This document shows, one piece after another, positions 44,278 through 53,800 of a DNA stretch of 64,000 nt; within the stretch, counting starts at the first letter, position 1, and every line of letters starts with the position of its first letter. This DNA comes from Bradyrhizobium sp. BR 10289 (GTDB lineage Bacteria; Pseudomonadota; Alphaproteobacteria; Rhizobiales; Xanthobacteraceae). The stretch is taken from assembly GCF_019455385.1 (NCBI RefSeq), contig NZ_JACOFR010000014.1, positions 62,001 through 126,000 of the forward strand. Direction: 5' to 3'. The notes under the pieces were generated by a model, which saw only the letters and a program-made list of their open reading frames with translations, was not told the DNA's origin and made no database searches. Made by a program: the position numbers and the translations under genes.

Positions 44278-45507
44278 TCACTTGTCCGGTGAGATCGGCA
44301 TCTGGATATCGCCCGTAATGTGCTTGATGGGCCCGGCTGCCGACGGCATCACGTCGAAGTCGAAGATCTCTGTCGGAAGCCACAGCGTGGCGCAGGCGTT
44401 GGGTACATCGACCACGCCGGAGATGTGGCCCTGGCACGGCGCGGTGCCGAGAATCGAATAGGCCTGGGCGCCGGAATAGCCGAACTTCTTGAGATACTCG
44501 ATCGCGTTGAGGCAGGCCTGGCGGTAGGCGATGTGGACGTCGAGATAATGCTGCTTGCCTTGCTCGTCGACCGAGATGCCCTCGAAGATCAGGTAGTCCT
44601 TGTAGTTCGGCGTGATCGGTGACGGCTTGAAGATCGGGTTCTTGATCCCGTATTTCGACATGCCATCCTTGATCACCTCGACTTTCAGATGCAGCCAGCC
44701 GGCCATCTCGATCGCACCGCAGAAGGTGATCTCGCCGTCGCCCTGGCTGAAGTGCAGGTCGCCCATCGAGAGGCCTGCGCCGGGCACGTAGACCGGGAAG
44801 TAGATCTTCGAGCCGCGCGAGAGATCCTTGATGTCGCAATTGCCGCCATGCTCACGCGGCGGCACGGTGCGCGCACCTTCCGCTCCGATCTTGGCCTTGA
44901 CGTCGCCCTTGGCGCGGCCGCCATGGGCGGTCGCTGCGAACGGCGGATTGGCGAGCCCGGGAACGCGGGTCGGATTGGTCGAGATCAGCTCGGCCTCGCG
45001 CTTGTTCCAGGTCTCCAGCATCTTCGGATCGGGCAGGCAGCCGATCAGGCCGGGATGGATCAGGCCGGCAAAATTCACGCCGGGCACGTGACGCGACGAG
45101 GTGTAGAGGCCCTTGATGTCCCAGATCGACTTCTGCGCCAGCGGGAAATGGTCGGTGAGGAAGCCGCCGCCGTTCTGTTTGGAGAAGAAGCCGTTGAAGC
45201 CCCACAGGCTCTCCTTGAGCGGACCGACGTCGAGCAGGTCAACCACCAGAAGGTCACCGGGCTCAGCACCCTTGACGCCGATCGGACCGGACAGGAAGTG
45301 CACGATCGAGAGATCGATGTCGCGCACGTCGTCGGCGGAATCGTTGTTCTTGATGAAGCCGCCGGTCCAGTCATAGGTCTCGATGATGAAATCGTCGCCG
45401 GGATTGACCCAGGCCACGATCGGGATGTCGGGGTGCCAGCGGTTGTGCACCATGTCATTTTCGTAAGCCGACTTGGTGAGATCGACCTTGATCAGTGTCT
45501 CTGGCAT
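44278..45507 (-). CDS. fmdA: Formamidase (acetamidase/formamidase family, FmdA), 409 aa
   Basis: This enzyme hydrolyses formamide (and weakly acetamide) to formate and ammonia. The protein starts M-P-E-T-L-I-K-V-D-L and contains the family blocks R-W-H-P-D-I-P, E-T-Y-D-W-T-G-G, D-L-L-V-V-D-L, H-P-G-L-I-G-C-L-P, M-G-D-L-H-F-S-Q-G-D-G-E-I and G-D-I-Q-M-P-I-S-P-D. The length matches the Methylophilus enzyme (~407 aa). ATG 45507 follows GGGGAG. It lies 28 bases after urtE, so formamide taken up by the importer would be degraded directly. Confidence 0.96.
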   Translation of the reverse strand: MPETLIKVDLTKSAYENDMVHNRWHPDIPIVAWVNPGDDFIIETYDWTGGFIKNNDSADDVRDIDLSIVHFLSGPIGVKGAEPGDLLVVDLLDVGPLKESLWGFNGFFSKQNGGGFLTDHFPLAQKSIWDIKGLYTSSRHVPGVNFAGLIHPGLIGCLPDPKMLETWNKREAELISTNPTRVPGLANPPFAATAHGGRAKGDVKAKIGAEGARTVPPREHGGNCDIKDLSRGSKIYFPVYVPGAGLSMGDLHFSQGDGEITFCGAIEMAGWLHLKVEVIKDGMSKYGIKNPIFKPSPITPNYKDYLIFEGISVDEQGKQHYLDVHIAYRQACLNAIEYLKKFGYSGAQAYSILGTAPCQGHISGVVDVPNACATLWLPTEIFDFDVMPSAAGPIKHITGDIQMPISPDK

Positions 45508-45535
45508 CGAGATGCTCCCCTTTTACTACGGTTGG

Positions 45536-46225
45536 TTAGACGGACAGATATTTGGAGACCTGCGCCGCATCGACGGCGTCACGCGGATCGTCGCGCACGA
45601 TCTCGCCGTTCTCGATCACCAGCACGCGGTCGGCGATATCGAGTGCGAAGCTGAGGACCTGCTCGGAGACGACAATGGAGAGCCCCTTTTCGTCGCGGAT
45701 GCGCTTCAAGGTGCGCGCCATCTCCTTGATGATCGACGGCTGGATGCCCTCGGTCGGTTCGTCCAGCAGCAGCACCTTCGGCTTGGTCGCGAGCGCGCGG
45801 GCGATCGCGAGCTGCTGCTGCTGGCCGCCGGAGAGATTGCCGCCGCGACGGCCCTTCATCTCCAGCAGCACCGGAAACAGTTCGTAGATGTCGGCCGGTA
45901 CCTCGGAGCCGCCGGAGACGACGAGACCGGTCTCGATGTTCTCCTTCACCGTCATGGTGGAGAAGATCATGCGGCCCTGCGGCACATAGGCGAGGCCCTT
46001 GGCGACGCGCTCATAGCTCGGCAGGGCGCCGAGCTCGGCGCCGTCCATGGTCACCGAGCCGCTCTTGGTCGGCAGGATGCCCATCAGCGACTTCATCAGC
46101 GTGGTCTTGCCCATGCCGTTGCGGCCCATGATCGCGACGATCTCGTTGGGCGCGACCTTGACGTTGAGCCCGTGCAGGACCTCGCTCTGGCCGTAGGCGA
46201 CATGGAGATCGGAAATTGCCAGCAT
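45536..46225 (-). CDS. urtE: Urea/short-chain amide ABC transporter ATP-binding protein UrtE, 229 aa
   Basis: This is a LivF-type ATPase. Walker A G-R-N-G-M-G-K-T-T, signature L-S-G-G-Q-Q-Q-Q, Walker B V-L-L-L-D-E-P-T-E-G-I-Q-P-S, the last being characteristic of UrtE. ATG 46225 follows GGAGG; the upstream in-frame start would fall in a palindromic repeat. It is the fifth transporter gene of the operon, separated from urtD by a 193-bp gap filled by repeat family E. Confidence 0.95.
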   Translation of the reverse strand: MLAISDLHVAYGQSEVLHGLNVKVAPNEIVAIMGRNGMGKTTLMKSLMGILPTKSGSVTMDGAELGALPSYERVAKGLAYVPQGRMIFSTMTVKENIETGLVVSGGSEVPADIYELFPVLLEMKGRRGGNLSGGQQQQLAIARALATKPKVLLLDEPTEGIQPSIIKEMARTLKRIRDEKGLSIVVSEQVLSFALDIADRVLVIENGEIVRDDPRDAVDAAQVSKYLSV

Positions 46226-46254
46226 CGATGTGCCTCCTAGACTCGGTGTCTCTT

Positions 46255-46378
46255 CACCTCTCCCCACCGGGGAGAGGTTGGCGCGTAGCGCCGGGTGAGG
46301 GGACGCAGGTCACCCGAGAGAGCGAAACCCCTCACCCGAATGGCTGCGCCATTCGACCTCTCCCTATGGGAGAGGTGG
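46255..46378. repeat. Palindromic intergenic repeat, family E
   Basis: CACCTCTCCC at the left end pairs with GGGAGAGGTG at the right end. CCACCGGGGAGAGG forms an additional hairpin, and GGGTGAGGGG / CCCCTCACCC pair in the interior. The element lies inside the operon between urtD and urtE. A fragment of the same type lies near 13050. Confidence 0.8.
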
Positions 46379-46418
46379 ACGGAGATCGCCGCTCCGGCTT
46401 GCCGATTACTCGCCATCT

Positions 46419-47174
<756 letters not shown>

Positions 47175-47185
47175 GACCTATCTCC

Positions 47186-48328
47186 TCACTCTGCCGGTGC
47201 GCCGTCGGCGACCGAATTGTCCTTCCAACCAGCCTTCGACTTGCGCGAGGCGAACAGGCGGTCGATGCGCGGCTGTACGTAATCACCCCAGAGGCCGGAC
47301 AGGCCGTTCGGGAAGGCGAGCACGACTGCGATGAACAGCGCGCCGAGGCCGAACAGCCAGAGCTGCGGAAAGGATTCCGACAGGCTGGTCTTGGCGAAGT
47401 TCACCAGGATGGCACCCCAGATCGCGCCGAAGATCGACATGCGTCCGCCGACCGCGGTGTAGATCACCATCTCGATCGACGGCACGATGCCGACGAACGA
47501 GGGCGACATGAACCCGACATTGAGCGCGAACATGGCGCCGCCGATCGCAGCAAAGACCGCGGCCATGCAGAAGGCGAAAATCTTGAAATTGGCGACGCTG
47601 TAGCCGGAGAAGCGGACGCGGTCCTCCTGCTCGCGCATCGCCACCAGGATGCGGCCGAGCTTGGTCAGGCGGATGAACTGCGCGATACCGATGCACGCGA
47701 ACAGCAGCACCACCTCGACGAAGTAGAGGATGATCTTGGCGTGGTCCGGCCGGATGTCCCATCCCTTCAGGGTCCGCAGGTCGGTCATGCCGTTGATGCC
47801 GCCGGTGTAGCCCTGCTGCCCGACGATCAGGATGGTCAGGATGGCCGCGACGGCCTGGGTGATGATCGCAAAATAGGTGCCGCCGACGCGGCGCTTGAAC
47901 ATCGCGGTGCCGATGATCAGAGCGAAGAGGCCGGGGACCAGGACGATGGCGAGGATGGTGAAGGTGAGGCTGTGAAACGGCTGCCAGAACAGCGGCAGCG
48001 ACGTGATCTGGTTCCAGTCCATGAAATCGGGAATGCCGGGCGTGGACTGGATTTTCGTGTTCTCGACGCTCGACGCCTCGAGCTTGAGGAACATCGCCAT
48101 GCAGTAACCGCCGAGGCCGAAGAACACGCCCTGCCCCAGGCTCAAGATGCCGCCATAGCCCCAGCACAGCACGAGGCCGAGTGCGACGAAGGCGTAGGTC
48201 AGGTATTTCGCGACCAGATTGAGGCGGAATACATCCAGCGTCAGCGGCAGGATCACGAACAGCACGGCGGCCAAGGCAACAAAGCCCATCAGTTCGGATC
48301 GATTGAAGAAGCGTGAGTTGATGATCAT
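47186..48328 (-). CDS. urtC: Urea/short-chain amide ABC transporter permease UrtC, 380 aa
   Basis: This is a LivM-type inner-membrane permease with about nine to ten hydrophobic segments. The family block G-L-V-L-C-W-G-Y-G-G-I-L-S-L-G-Q-G-V-F-F-G-L-G-G-Y lies near residue 50-75. The coupling segment R-L-T-K-L-G-R-I-L-V-A-M-R-E-Q-E-D-R-V-R-F-S-G-Y-S sits near residue 225. The long loop after residue 85 is normal for UrtC. It follows urtB by 16 bases. Confidence 0.95.
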   Translation of the reverse strand: MIINSRFFNRSELMGFVALAAVLFVILPLTLDVFRLNLVAKYLTYAFVALGLVLCWGYGGILSLGQGVFFGLGGYCMAMFLKLEASSVENTKIQSTPGIPDFMDWNQITSLPLFWQPFHSLTFTILAIVLVPGLFALIIGTAMFKRRVGGTYFAIITQAVAAILTILIVGQQGYTGGINGMTDLRTLKGWDIRPDHAKIILYFVEVVLLFACIGIAQFIRLTKLGRILVAMREQEDRVRFSGYSVANFKIFAFCMAAVFAAIGGAMFALNVGFMSPSFVGIVPSIEMVIYTAVGGRMSIFGAIWGAILVNFAKTSLSESFPQLWLFGLGALFIAVVLAFPNGLSGLWGDYVQPRIDRLFASRKSKAGWKDNSVADGAPAE

Positions 48329-48344
48329 GACTTGCCTGCTTCCG

Positions 48345-49271
48345 TTATTTGCGGACCTTGAGGGCGAAGAGACCCTGCGGCCGCAGCATCAGGATGCCGA
48401 CGACAGCGAGCAGCGTCAGCACCTTGGCCATCGAGCCCGACATGAAGAATTCGAGCGTCGACTGCGTCTGCGAGATCGAGAAGGCCGATGCGATGGTGCC
48501 GATCAGGCTGGCGGCGCCGCCGAACACGACGACGAGGAACGTGTCGACGATGTAGAGCTGGCCGGAGGTCGGCCCGGTCGATCCGATCATGGTGAAAGCG
48601 CTGCCGGCGACGCCGGCAATGCCGCATCCGAGGCCGAACGTATAGCGATCGACCTTCTCGGTGTTGATGCCGACCGCGCCTGCCATGATGCGGTTCTGCA
48701 CGACGGCGCGGACCTGGCGGCCCCAGCGCGACATGTAGAGAACGTAAGCGACGCCGACGGTGATCAGCACGGTCAGGCACATCACGAAGACGCCGTTGAT
48801 CGGCACTTCGATGCTGTCGGTGACGTGCAGCGAGCCGAGCATCCATTGCGGCAGCTCGACGCCGACCTCGCGCGCGCCGAATACGGAGCGATAGGCCTGC
48901 TGCAGCATCAGGCTGAGGCCCCAGGTCGCGAGCAGCGTGTCGAGCGGGCGCTTGTAGAGGTGTCGTATCAGCACCCATTCCACCACCATGCCCAGCGCAC
49001 CGGATGCGAGAAAGGCCAGGATCATGGCGAGGAAGAAGTAGCCGCCGAACAGACCAGGCATATAGGTCTGGAACAGATTGGAGGTCATCCAGGTGACGTA
49101 GGCCCCGAGGATCATGAACTCGCCATGGGCCATGTTGATGACGCCCATCTGGCCGAAGATGATGGCAAGGCCGAGGGCCATCAGGACGTAGACCGAGAAC
49201 AGGATCAATCCTGCAAAGCCCTGCATGACGAAAATGGAGCCAAGGTCACCAAGCGAGTAGTCGCCGAACAT
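48345..49271 (-). CDS. urtB: Urea/short-chain amide ABC transporter permease UrtB, 308 aa
   Basis: This is a LivH-type permease. G-L-A-I-I-F-G-Q-M-G-V-I-N-M-A-H-G-E-F near residue 35-50 and the coupling segment R-A-V-V-Q-N-R-I-M-A-G-A-V-G-I-N near residue 190 identify the family. Eight or so hydrophobic helices are seen. ATG 49271 follows GAGGACATCG. The 130-bp gap to the urtA stop shows no gene. Confidence 0.95.
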   Translation of the reverse strand: MFGDYSLGDLGSIFVMQGFAGLILFSVYVLMALGLAIIFGQMGVINMAHGEFMILGAYVTWMTSNLFQTYMPGLFGGYFFLAMILAFLASGALGMVVEWVLIRHLYKRPLDTLLATWGLSLMLQQAYRSVFGAREVGVELPQWMLGSLHVTDSIEVPINGVFVMCLTVLITVGVAYVLYMSRWGRQVRAVVQNRIMAGAVGINTEKVDRYTFGLGCGIAGVAGSAFTMIGSTGPTSGQLYIVDTFLVVVFGGAASLIGTIASAFSISQTQSTLEFFMSGSMAKVLTLLAVVGILMLRPQGLFALKVRK

Positions 49272-49401
49272 CGATGTCCTCCGTCAGGGAATGGGGTCCC
49301 GCGTCGCGAGCAGGTTCGCGACGCGGGGTCTTGGGCGCGGATTTGCTGTCCACGCCAGGGAGAGGCTTGGTGTTGGAGAGGAGGCGCGAGCCGACCGCGG
49401 C

Positions 49402-50661
49402 TTACTGGTATCCCTTCGGGAACGGATCCGGCTCGACGAGATCGGCGGTCTCGTAGATCAGCTCGAACTGGCCATCGAGCTTGGCGCGGCCCACGCGGGT
49501 CTTCGACCAGAGGTGATGGTTCTCGTGGATGCGCACGTAACCTTCCGGCGCGCCCTTGAACTCGACGCCCGGCGAGGCCGCCGCGATCTTGTCCACGTCG
49601 AAGGAGCCGGCCTTCTCGACCGTCAGCTTCCACAGCCACGGGCCGAGATAGGCAGCCTGGGTGACGTCTCCGATCACGGTCTTCTCGCCCCACATCTTCT
49701 TGAACGCGGGCACAAAGGCCTTGTTGTTGGGATTGTCGAGCGACTGGAAATACTTCATGCAGGCATAGGCGCCCGCGATGTTCTCGCCGCCGATGCCGTC
49801 GATTTCGTCCTCAGTCACCGAGATCGTCAGCAGCGGCTGCTTGGCGAGGTCGATGCCAGCAGCCTTGAGCTGCTTGTAGAAGGCGACGTTGGAGCCACCG
49901 ACGACGTCGGTGAAGATCACGTCGGGCTTGGTCAGCTTGATCTTGTTGATCACCGAGTTGAACTGGGTCGAGCCGAGCGCGTAGTACTCCTCGCCGACCA
50001 CCTTGCCCTTCAGCACGTTCTCGACATGCTTGCGCGCGATCTTGTTCGAGGTGCGCGGCCAGATGTAGTCGGAGCCGATGAAGAAGAACGATTTTGCGCC
50101 CTTCTCCTTGGCGATCCAGTTCAGACCGGCGAGAATCTGCTGGGTGGCTTCCTGGCCAGTGTAGATGACGTTCTTGGACTGCTCGAGGCCTTCGTAGAAG
50201 GTCGGATAGTAGAGCATGCCGTTGTACTGCTCCATCACCGGGAGCACGGCCTTGCGCGAGGCCGAGGTCCAGCAGCCCATGATGGCCGCGACCTTGTCGT
50301 TGACGAGCAGCTTCTTGGCCTTCTCTGCGAAGGTCGGCCAGTCGCTGGCGCCGTCTTCCTGGATGAACTTGATCTTGCGGCCGAGCACGCCGCCCATCGC
50401 ATTGATCTGCTCGATGGCGAGCTTTTCGGCCTCGATCGAACCGGTCTCGGAGATGGCCATGGTGCCGGTCGCCGAGTGCAGGATGCCGACCGTGACCTCG
50501 GTGTCAGTGACCGCAAGACCGGTGGTGTTGACCGCCGAGGTCGCCGGGGCCTGCGCGAACGACGCCTTCGGAAGCATCGTGATGGCCGGCACGGCGGCCA
50601 TTCCCATCAATAGTTTGCGCCGGAGCGGCGACAACAGGCCCTTGTTGGCTTCGTCTGACAT
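49402..50661 (-). CDS. urtA: Urea/short-chain amide ABC transporter substrate-binding protein UrtA, 419 aa
   Basis: This periplasmic receptor heads the operon. The N-terminus has twin arginines (S-P-L-R-R-K-L-L-M-G) before a hydrophobic segment and S-F-A-Q, so Tat-like export is possible. V-G-I-L-H-S-A-T-G-T-M-A-I-S-E and Y-P-T-F-Y-E-G-L-E-Q-S-K-N are diagnostic of UrtA/FmdD receptors rather than of leucine-binding proteins. ATG 50661 is the start; the frame continuing upstream crosses the regulatory region. The linked formamidase and amidase genes suggest that the ligands include formamide and acetamide as well as urea. Expression is likely nitrogen-controlled with the divergent kinase gene. 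Confidence 0.94.
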   Translation of the reverse strand: MSDEANKGLLSPLRRKLLMGMAAVPAITMLPKASFAQAPATSAVNTTGLAVTDTEVTVGILHSATGTMAISETGSIEAEKLAIEQINAMGGVLGRKIKFIQEDGASDWPTFAEKAKKLLVNDKVAAIMGCWTSASRKAVLPVMEQYNGMLYYPTFYEGLEQSKNVIYTGQEATQQILAGLNWIAKEKGAKSFFFIGSDYIWPRTSNKIARKHVENVLKGKVVGEEYYALGSTQFNSVINKIKLTKPDVIFTDVVGGSNVAFYKQLKAAGIDLAKQPLLTISVTEDEIDGIGGENIAGAYACMKYFQSLDNPNNKAFVPAFKKMWGEKTVIGDVTQAAYLGPWLWKLTVEKAGSFDVDKIAAASPGVEFKGAPEGYVRIHENHHLWSKTRVGRAKLDGQFELIYETADLVEPDPFPKGYQ

Positions 50662-50733
50662 GAGCACCCCACTGTTTGTTCGAGGACACGCGATTGGTGC
50701 CGTGAGGATGGCTCGAATTTGTGCAGCGCAAGC

Positions 50734-50751
50734 ATACGCAAGATCGCGTAT
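50734..50751. promoter_or_regulatory. Palindrome in urtA/kinase intergenic region (candidate operator)
   Basis: ATACGC-N6-GCGTAT is a perfect 6-bp inverted repeat, nested between outer GTGCA (50721-50725) and TGCAC (50754-50758). It sits 73 bases upstream of urtA and about 65 bases upstream of the predicted kinase transcription start. Both positions suit binding by the adjacent LuxR-type response regulator or by NtrC. It is the only extended palindrome in this region. Confidence 0.5.
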
Positions 50752-50780
50752 ACTGCACCGCAAAATACCGACGTAGGCTT

Positions 50781-50797
50781 TTGGTACGGGATTTGCG
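50781..50797 (+). promoter_or_regulatory. Sigma-54 (RpoN) -24/-12 promoter for the NCS1 hybrid kinase gene
   Basis: The sequence TTGGTACGGGATTTGCG has GG at 50783-50784 and GC at 50795-50796 with exactly ten bases between. It matches the consensus YTGGCACGRNNNTTGCW at all positions but the C after GG and the terminal W. The predicted start of transcription is near 50808, and the GTG start codon lies at 50830. Confidence 0.65.
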
Positions 50798-50829
50798 AGG
50801 AAACTGACTAGTCCGGAAGTGGGGTTCGA

Positions 50830-53800
50830 GTGGCAGGGCGGCAGCGAATAGACCGCGTCAGGCGCCAATATAACCAATGGGTCGCCAACCAGACGCTGGA
50901 AGACTACGCGCTGCGCTTCACCGCCAAGAGCGCGCGGCGCTGGTCCGCCGCCCGCGTCGCCAACACCGCGATCGGCGCGATCTCGTTCCTGGTGCTGGAA
51001 GCGATCGGCGGCACCATCACCCTAAACTACGGCGTCACCAACGCCGCCGCCGCGATCCTGGTCGTCTCCACTATCATCTTCTGCTGCGGCGTTCCCATTG
51101 CCTATTATGCCGCCAAATGCGGCATCGACATTGACCTCCTCACCCGCGGCGCCGGCTTCGGCTATATCGGCTCGACCGTGACCTCGCTGATCTACGCCTC
51201 CTTCACCTTCATCTTTTTCGCGGTCGAGGCGGTGATCCTGGCGACCGCACTGGAGATGTGTCTCGGCATTCCGCGCCCGATCGGCTACCTCATCAGCGCG
51301 GTCGCCATCATCCCGCTCGTGACTTACGGCATCACGCTGATCAGCCGCTTCCAGCTCTGGACCCAGCCGCTCTGGATCGTGCTGCACATCCTGCCCTTCG
51401 CCGCGATCGCGTGGGCCAGCCCGCACTCCTTCACGGAATGGCACAAATTCGCCGGCGAGCACGGCGACCCCGGTGGCCATTTCGATCTGCTGCTGTTCGG
51501 CGTTGCGTCTTCCGTGGTGTTCTCGCTGGTGGCGCAGATCGGCGAGCAGGTCGACTTCCTGCGCTTCCTGCCGCGCGACCGCCGCACCTCCCGGGCGTCG
51601 TGGTGGATCGCGCTGATGAGCGCAGGGCCCGGCTGGATCGTGCTCGGCGCGCTGAAGCTACTGGCCGGCTCGTTCCTCGCGTTCTTCGCGCTGAGCCACG
51701 GCGTGCCGCCCGAAGAGGCCGCCGAACCCGCGCATATGTATCTCGTGGCGTTTCGCTACGTGCTGTCGGAGCCGGATCTCGCGCTGGCGCTGACCGGCAT
51801 CTTCGTGAGCCTGTCGCAGATCAAGATCAACGTCACGAACGCCTATGCAGGTTCGATCGCCTGGTCGAATTTTTTCTCACGCCTGACCCATAGCCATCCC
51901 GGGCGCGTGGTCTGGCTGGTGTTCAACGTCATGGTGGCGCTGCTGCTGATGGAGATCGGCGTCTACAAGGCGCTGGAGCAGACGCTCGCGCTCTACTCCA
52001 ACGTCGCGATCGCCTGGGTTGGCGCGCTGGTGTCCGATCTCGTCGTCAACAAGCCCCTCGGGCTTCGCCCGCCGCAGATGGAGTTCAAGCGCGCCCATCT
52101 CTACGACATCAACCCGGTCGGCGTCGGCGCGATGACGCTGGCCATCATCGTCTCGATCGCGGCGTTCTACGGGCTGTTCGGCCCGACCATGAAGGCCCTT
52201 GCCGCCTTCGTCGCGCTGACGGTCGCCTTCGTCACTGCACCGATCATCGCCTGGCTCACTGACGGAAAATACTACATCGCGCGCAAGCCGAAGAAGAGCT
52301 GGGCCAATATCGAATCGATCCAGTGCTGTATCTGCGAGCACAGCTTTGAGCCCGAGGACACCACGTCCTGTCCGGCCTACGCCGGCCCGATCTGCTCGCT
52401 GTGCTGCTCGCTCGATGCGCGCTGCCACGATCTCTGCAAGCCGCATGGGCGCGCGCAGGTGCAGTTCGCCGAGGCGCTCGGCAAGATCCTGCCGCAGCCC
52501 ATCTATCAGCGGATCAACTCGCAGTTCGGACACTATATCGGCGTGTTCGTGGTCTCTGCCGGTCTCGTCGCACTGGTGCTGGGGCTGATCTATCTCCAGA
52601 CTTCGGCGAGCGTGCATGGCGAGAACATGCTGGTCTCGAACGTGCTGTGGAAGGTGTTCTTCTCGCTCAGCATCATCATCGGCGTTGTCGCCTGGCTGTT
52701 CGTGCTGGCGCAGCAGAGCCGCCGCGCGGCCGAGGCCGAGACGCGGCGGCAGACCGCGCTGCTGATCCAGGAGATCGACGCCCACAAGCGCACCGATGCC
52801 GAGCTCCAGCGCGCCAAGGAAGTGGCGGAATCCGCCAACCTCGCCAAGAGCCGCTATGTGGTTGGCTTAAGCCACGAGCTGCGCTCGCCGCTGAACGCAA
52901 TCAGCGGCTATGCCCAGCTGCTGGAGCAGGACGCCTCGCTCGCCACCAAGCCGCGCGACCAGGTCCGCGTCGTCCGCCGCAGTGCCGATCACCTCTCCGG
53001 CCTGATCGACGGCATTCTGGACATCTCCAAGATCGAGGCCGGACGGCTGTATCTGTCGCGCGACGAAGTGCGCTTAAGCGAATTCCTCGACCAGCTCGTC
53101 GGCATGTTCCGTCTCCAGGCCGCGGCCAAGGGCATCGACTTCGTGTTCCGCCGTCCCGCACATCTGCCGTTGGTCGTCTACGCCGACGAAAAGCGGCTGC
53201 GCCAGGTGCTGATCAACTTGCTTTCCAACGCCATTAAGTTCACCCAGACCGGCAGCGTGCAGTTCGTCGTGCATTATCGCAGCCCTGTCGCCGAGTTCGA
53301 GGTGATCGATACCGGCCCCGGCATCCAGGCCGACGATCTTGAGCGTATCTTCGCACCGTTCGAGCGCGGCGCACTTGGTGTCTCACAGCCCCAGACCGGG
53401 ACGGGCCTCGGCCTGACCATCAGCCGGCTGCTCGCCGGCGTGATGGGCGGCGACATCAAGGTAACGAGCACGGTCGGCGCCGGCAGCACTTTCAAGGTCA
53501 AGATCCTGCTGTCGGAGGTCATCAATCCGCAGCGCATCGCGCCAGTGGAGGCGCCGGTCTCCGGCTATCACGGTGCGCGCAAGACCATCCTCATCACCGA
53601 CGACGACCCCGTGCATCGCGACCTCCTGCGCGAGGTGCTGACGCCGCTCGGCTTCATCCTGCTCAGCGCTCCCGACGGCGCCGGCTGCCTCGCGCTGGCG
53701 CAGCATTGCAGGCCCGACCTGTTCCTGCTCGACATCTCGATGCCGGCCATGGACGGCTGGGCTGTGGCGGAAGCTCTGCGCGCGAGCGGCCATCACCAGG

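Noticed and set aside
51877..52785. Minus-strand open frame opposite the hybrid kinase
   Set aside because: It is antisense to the transporter/kinase junction whose membrane spans, cysteine module and HisKA are continuous in the plus frame.
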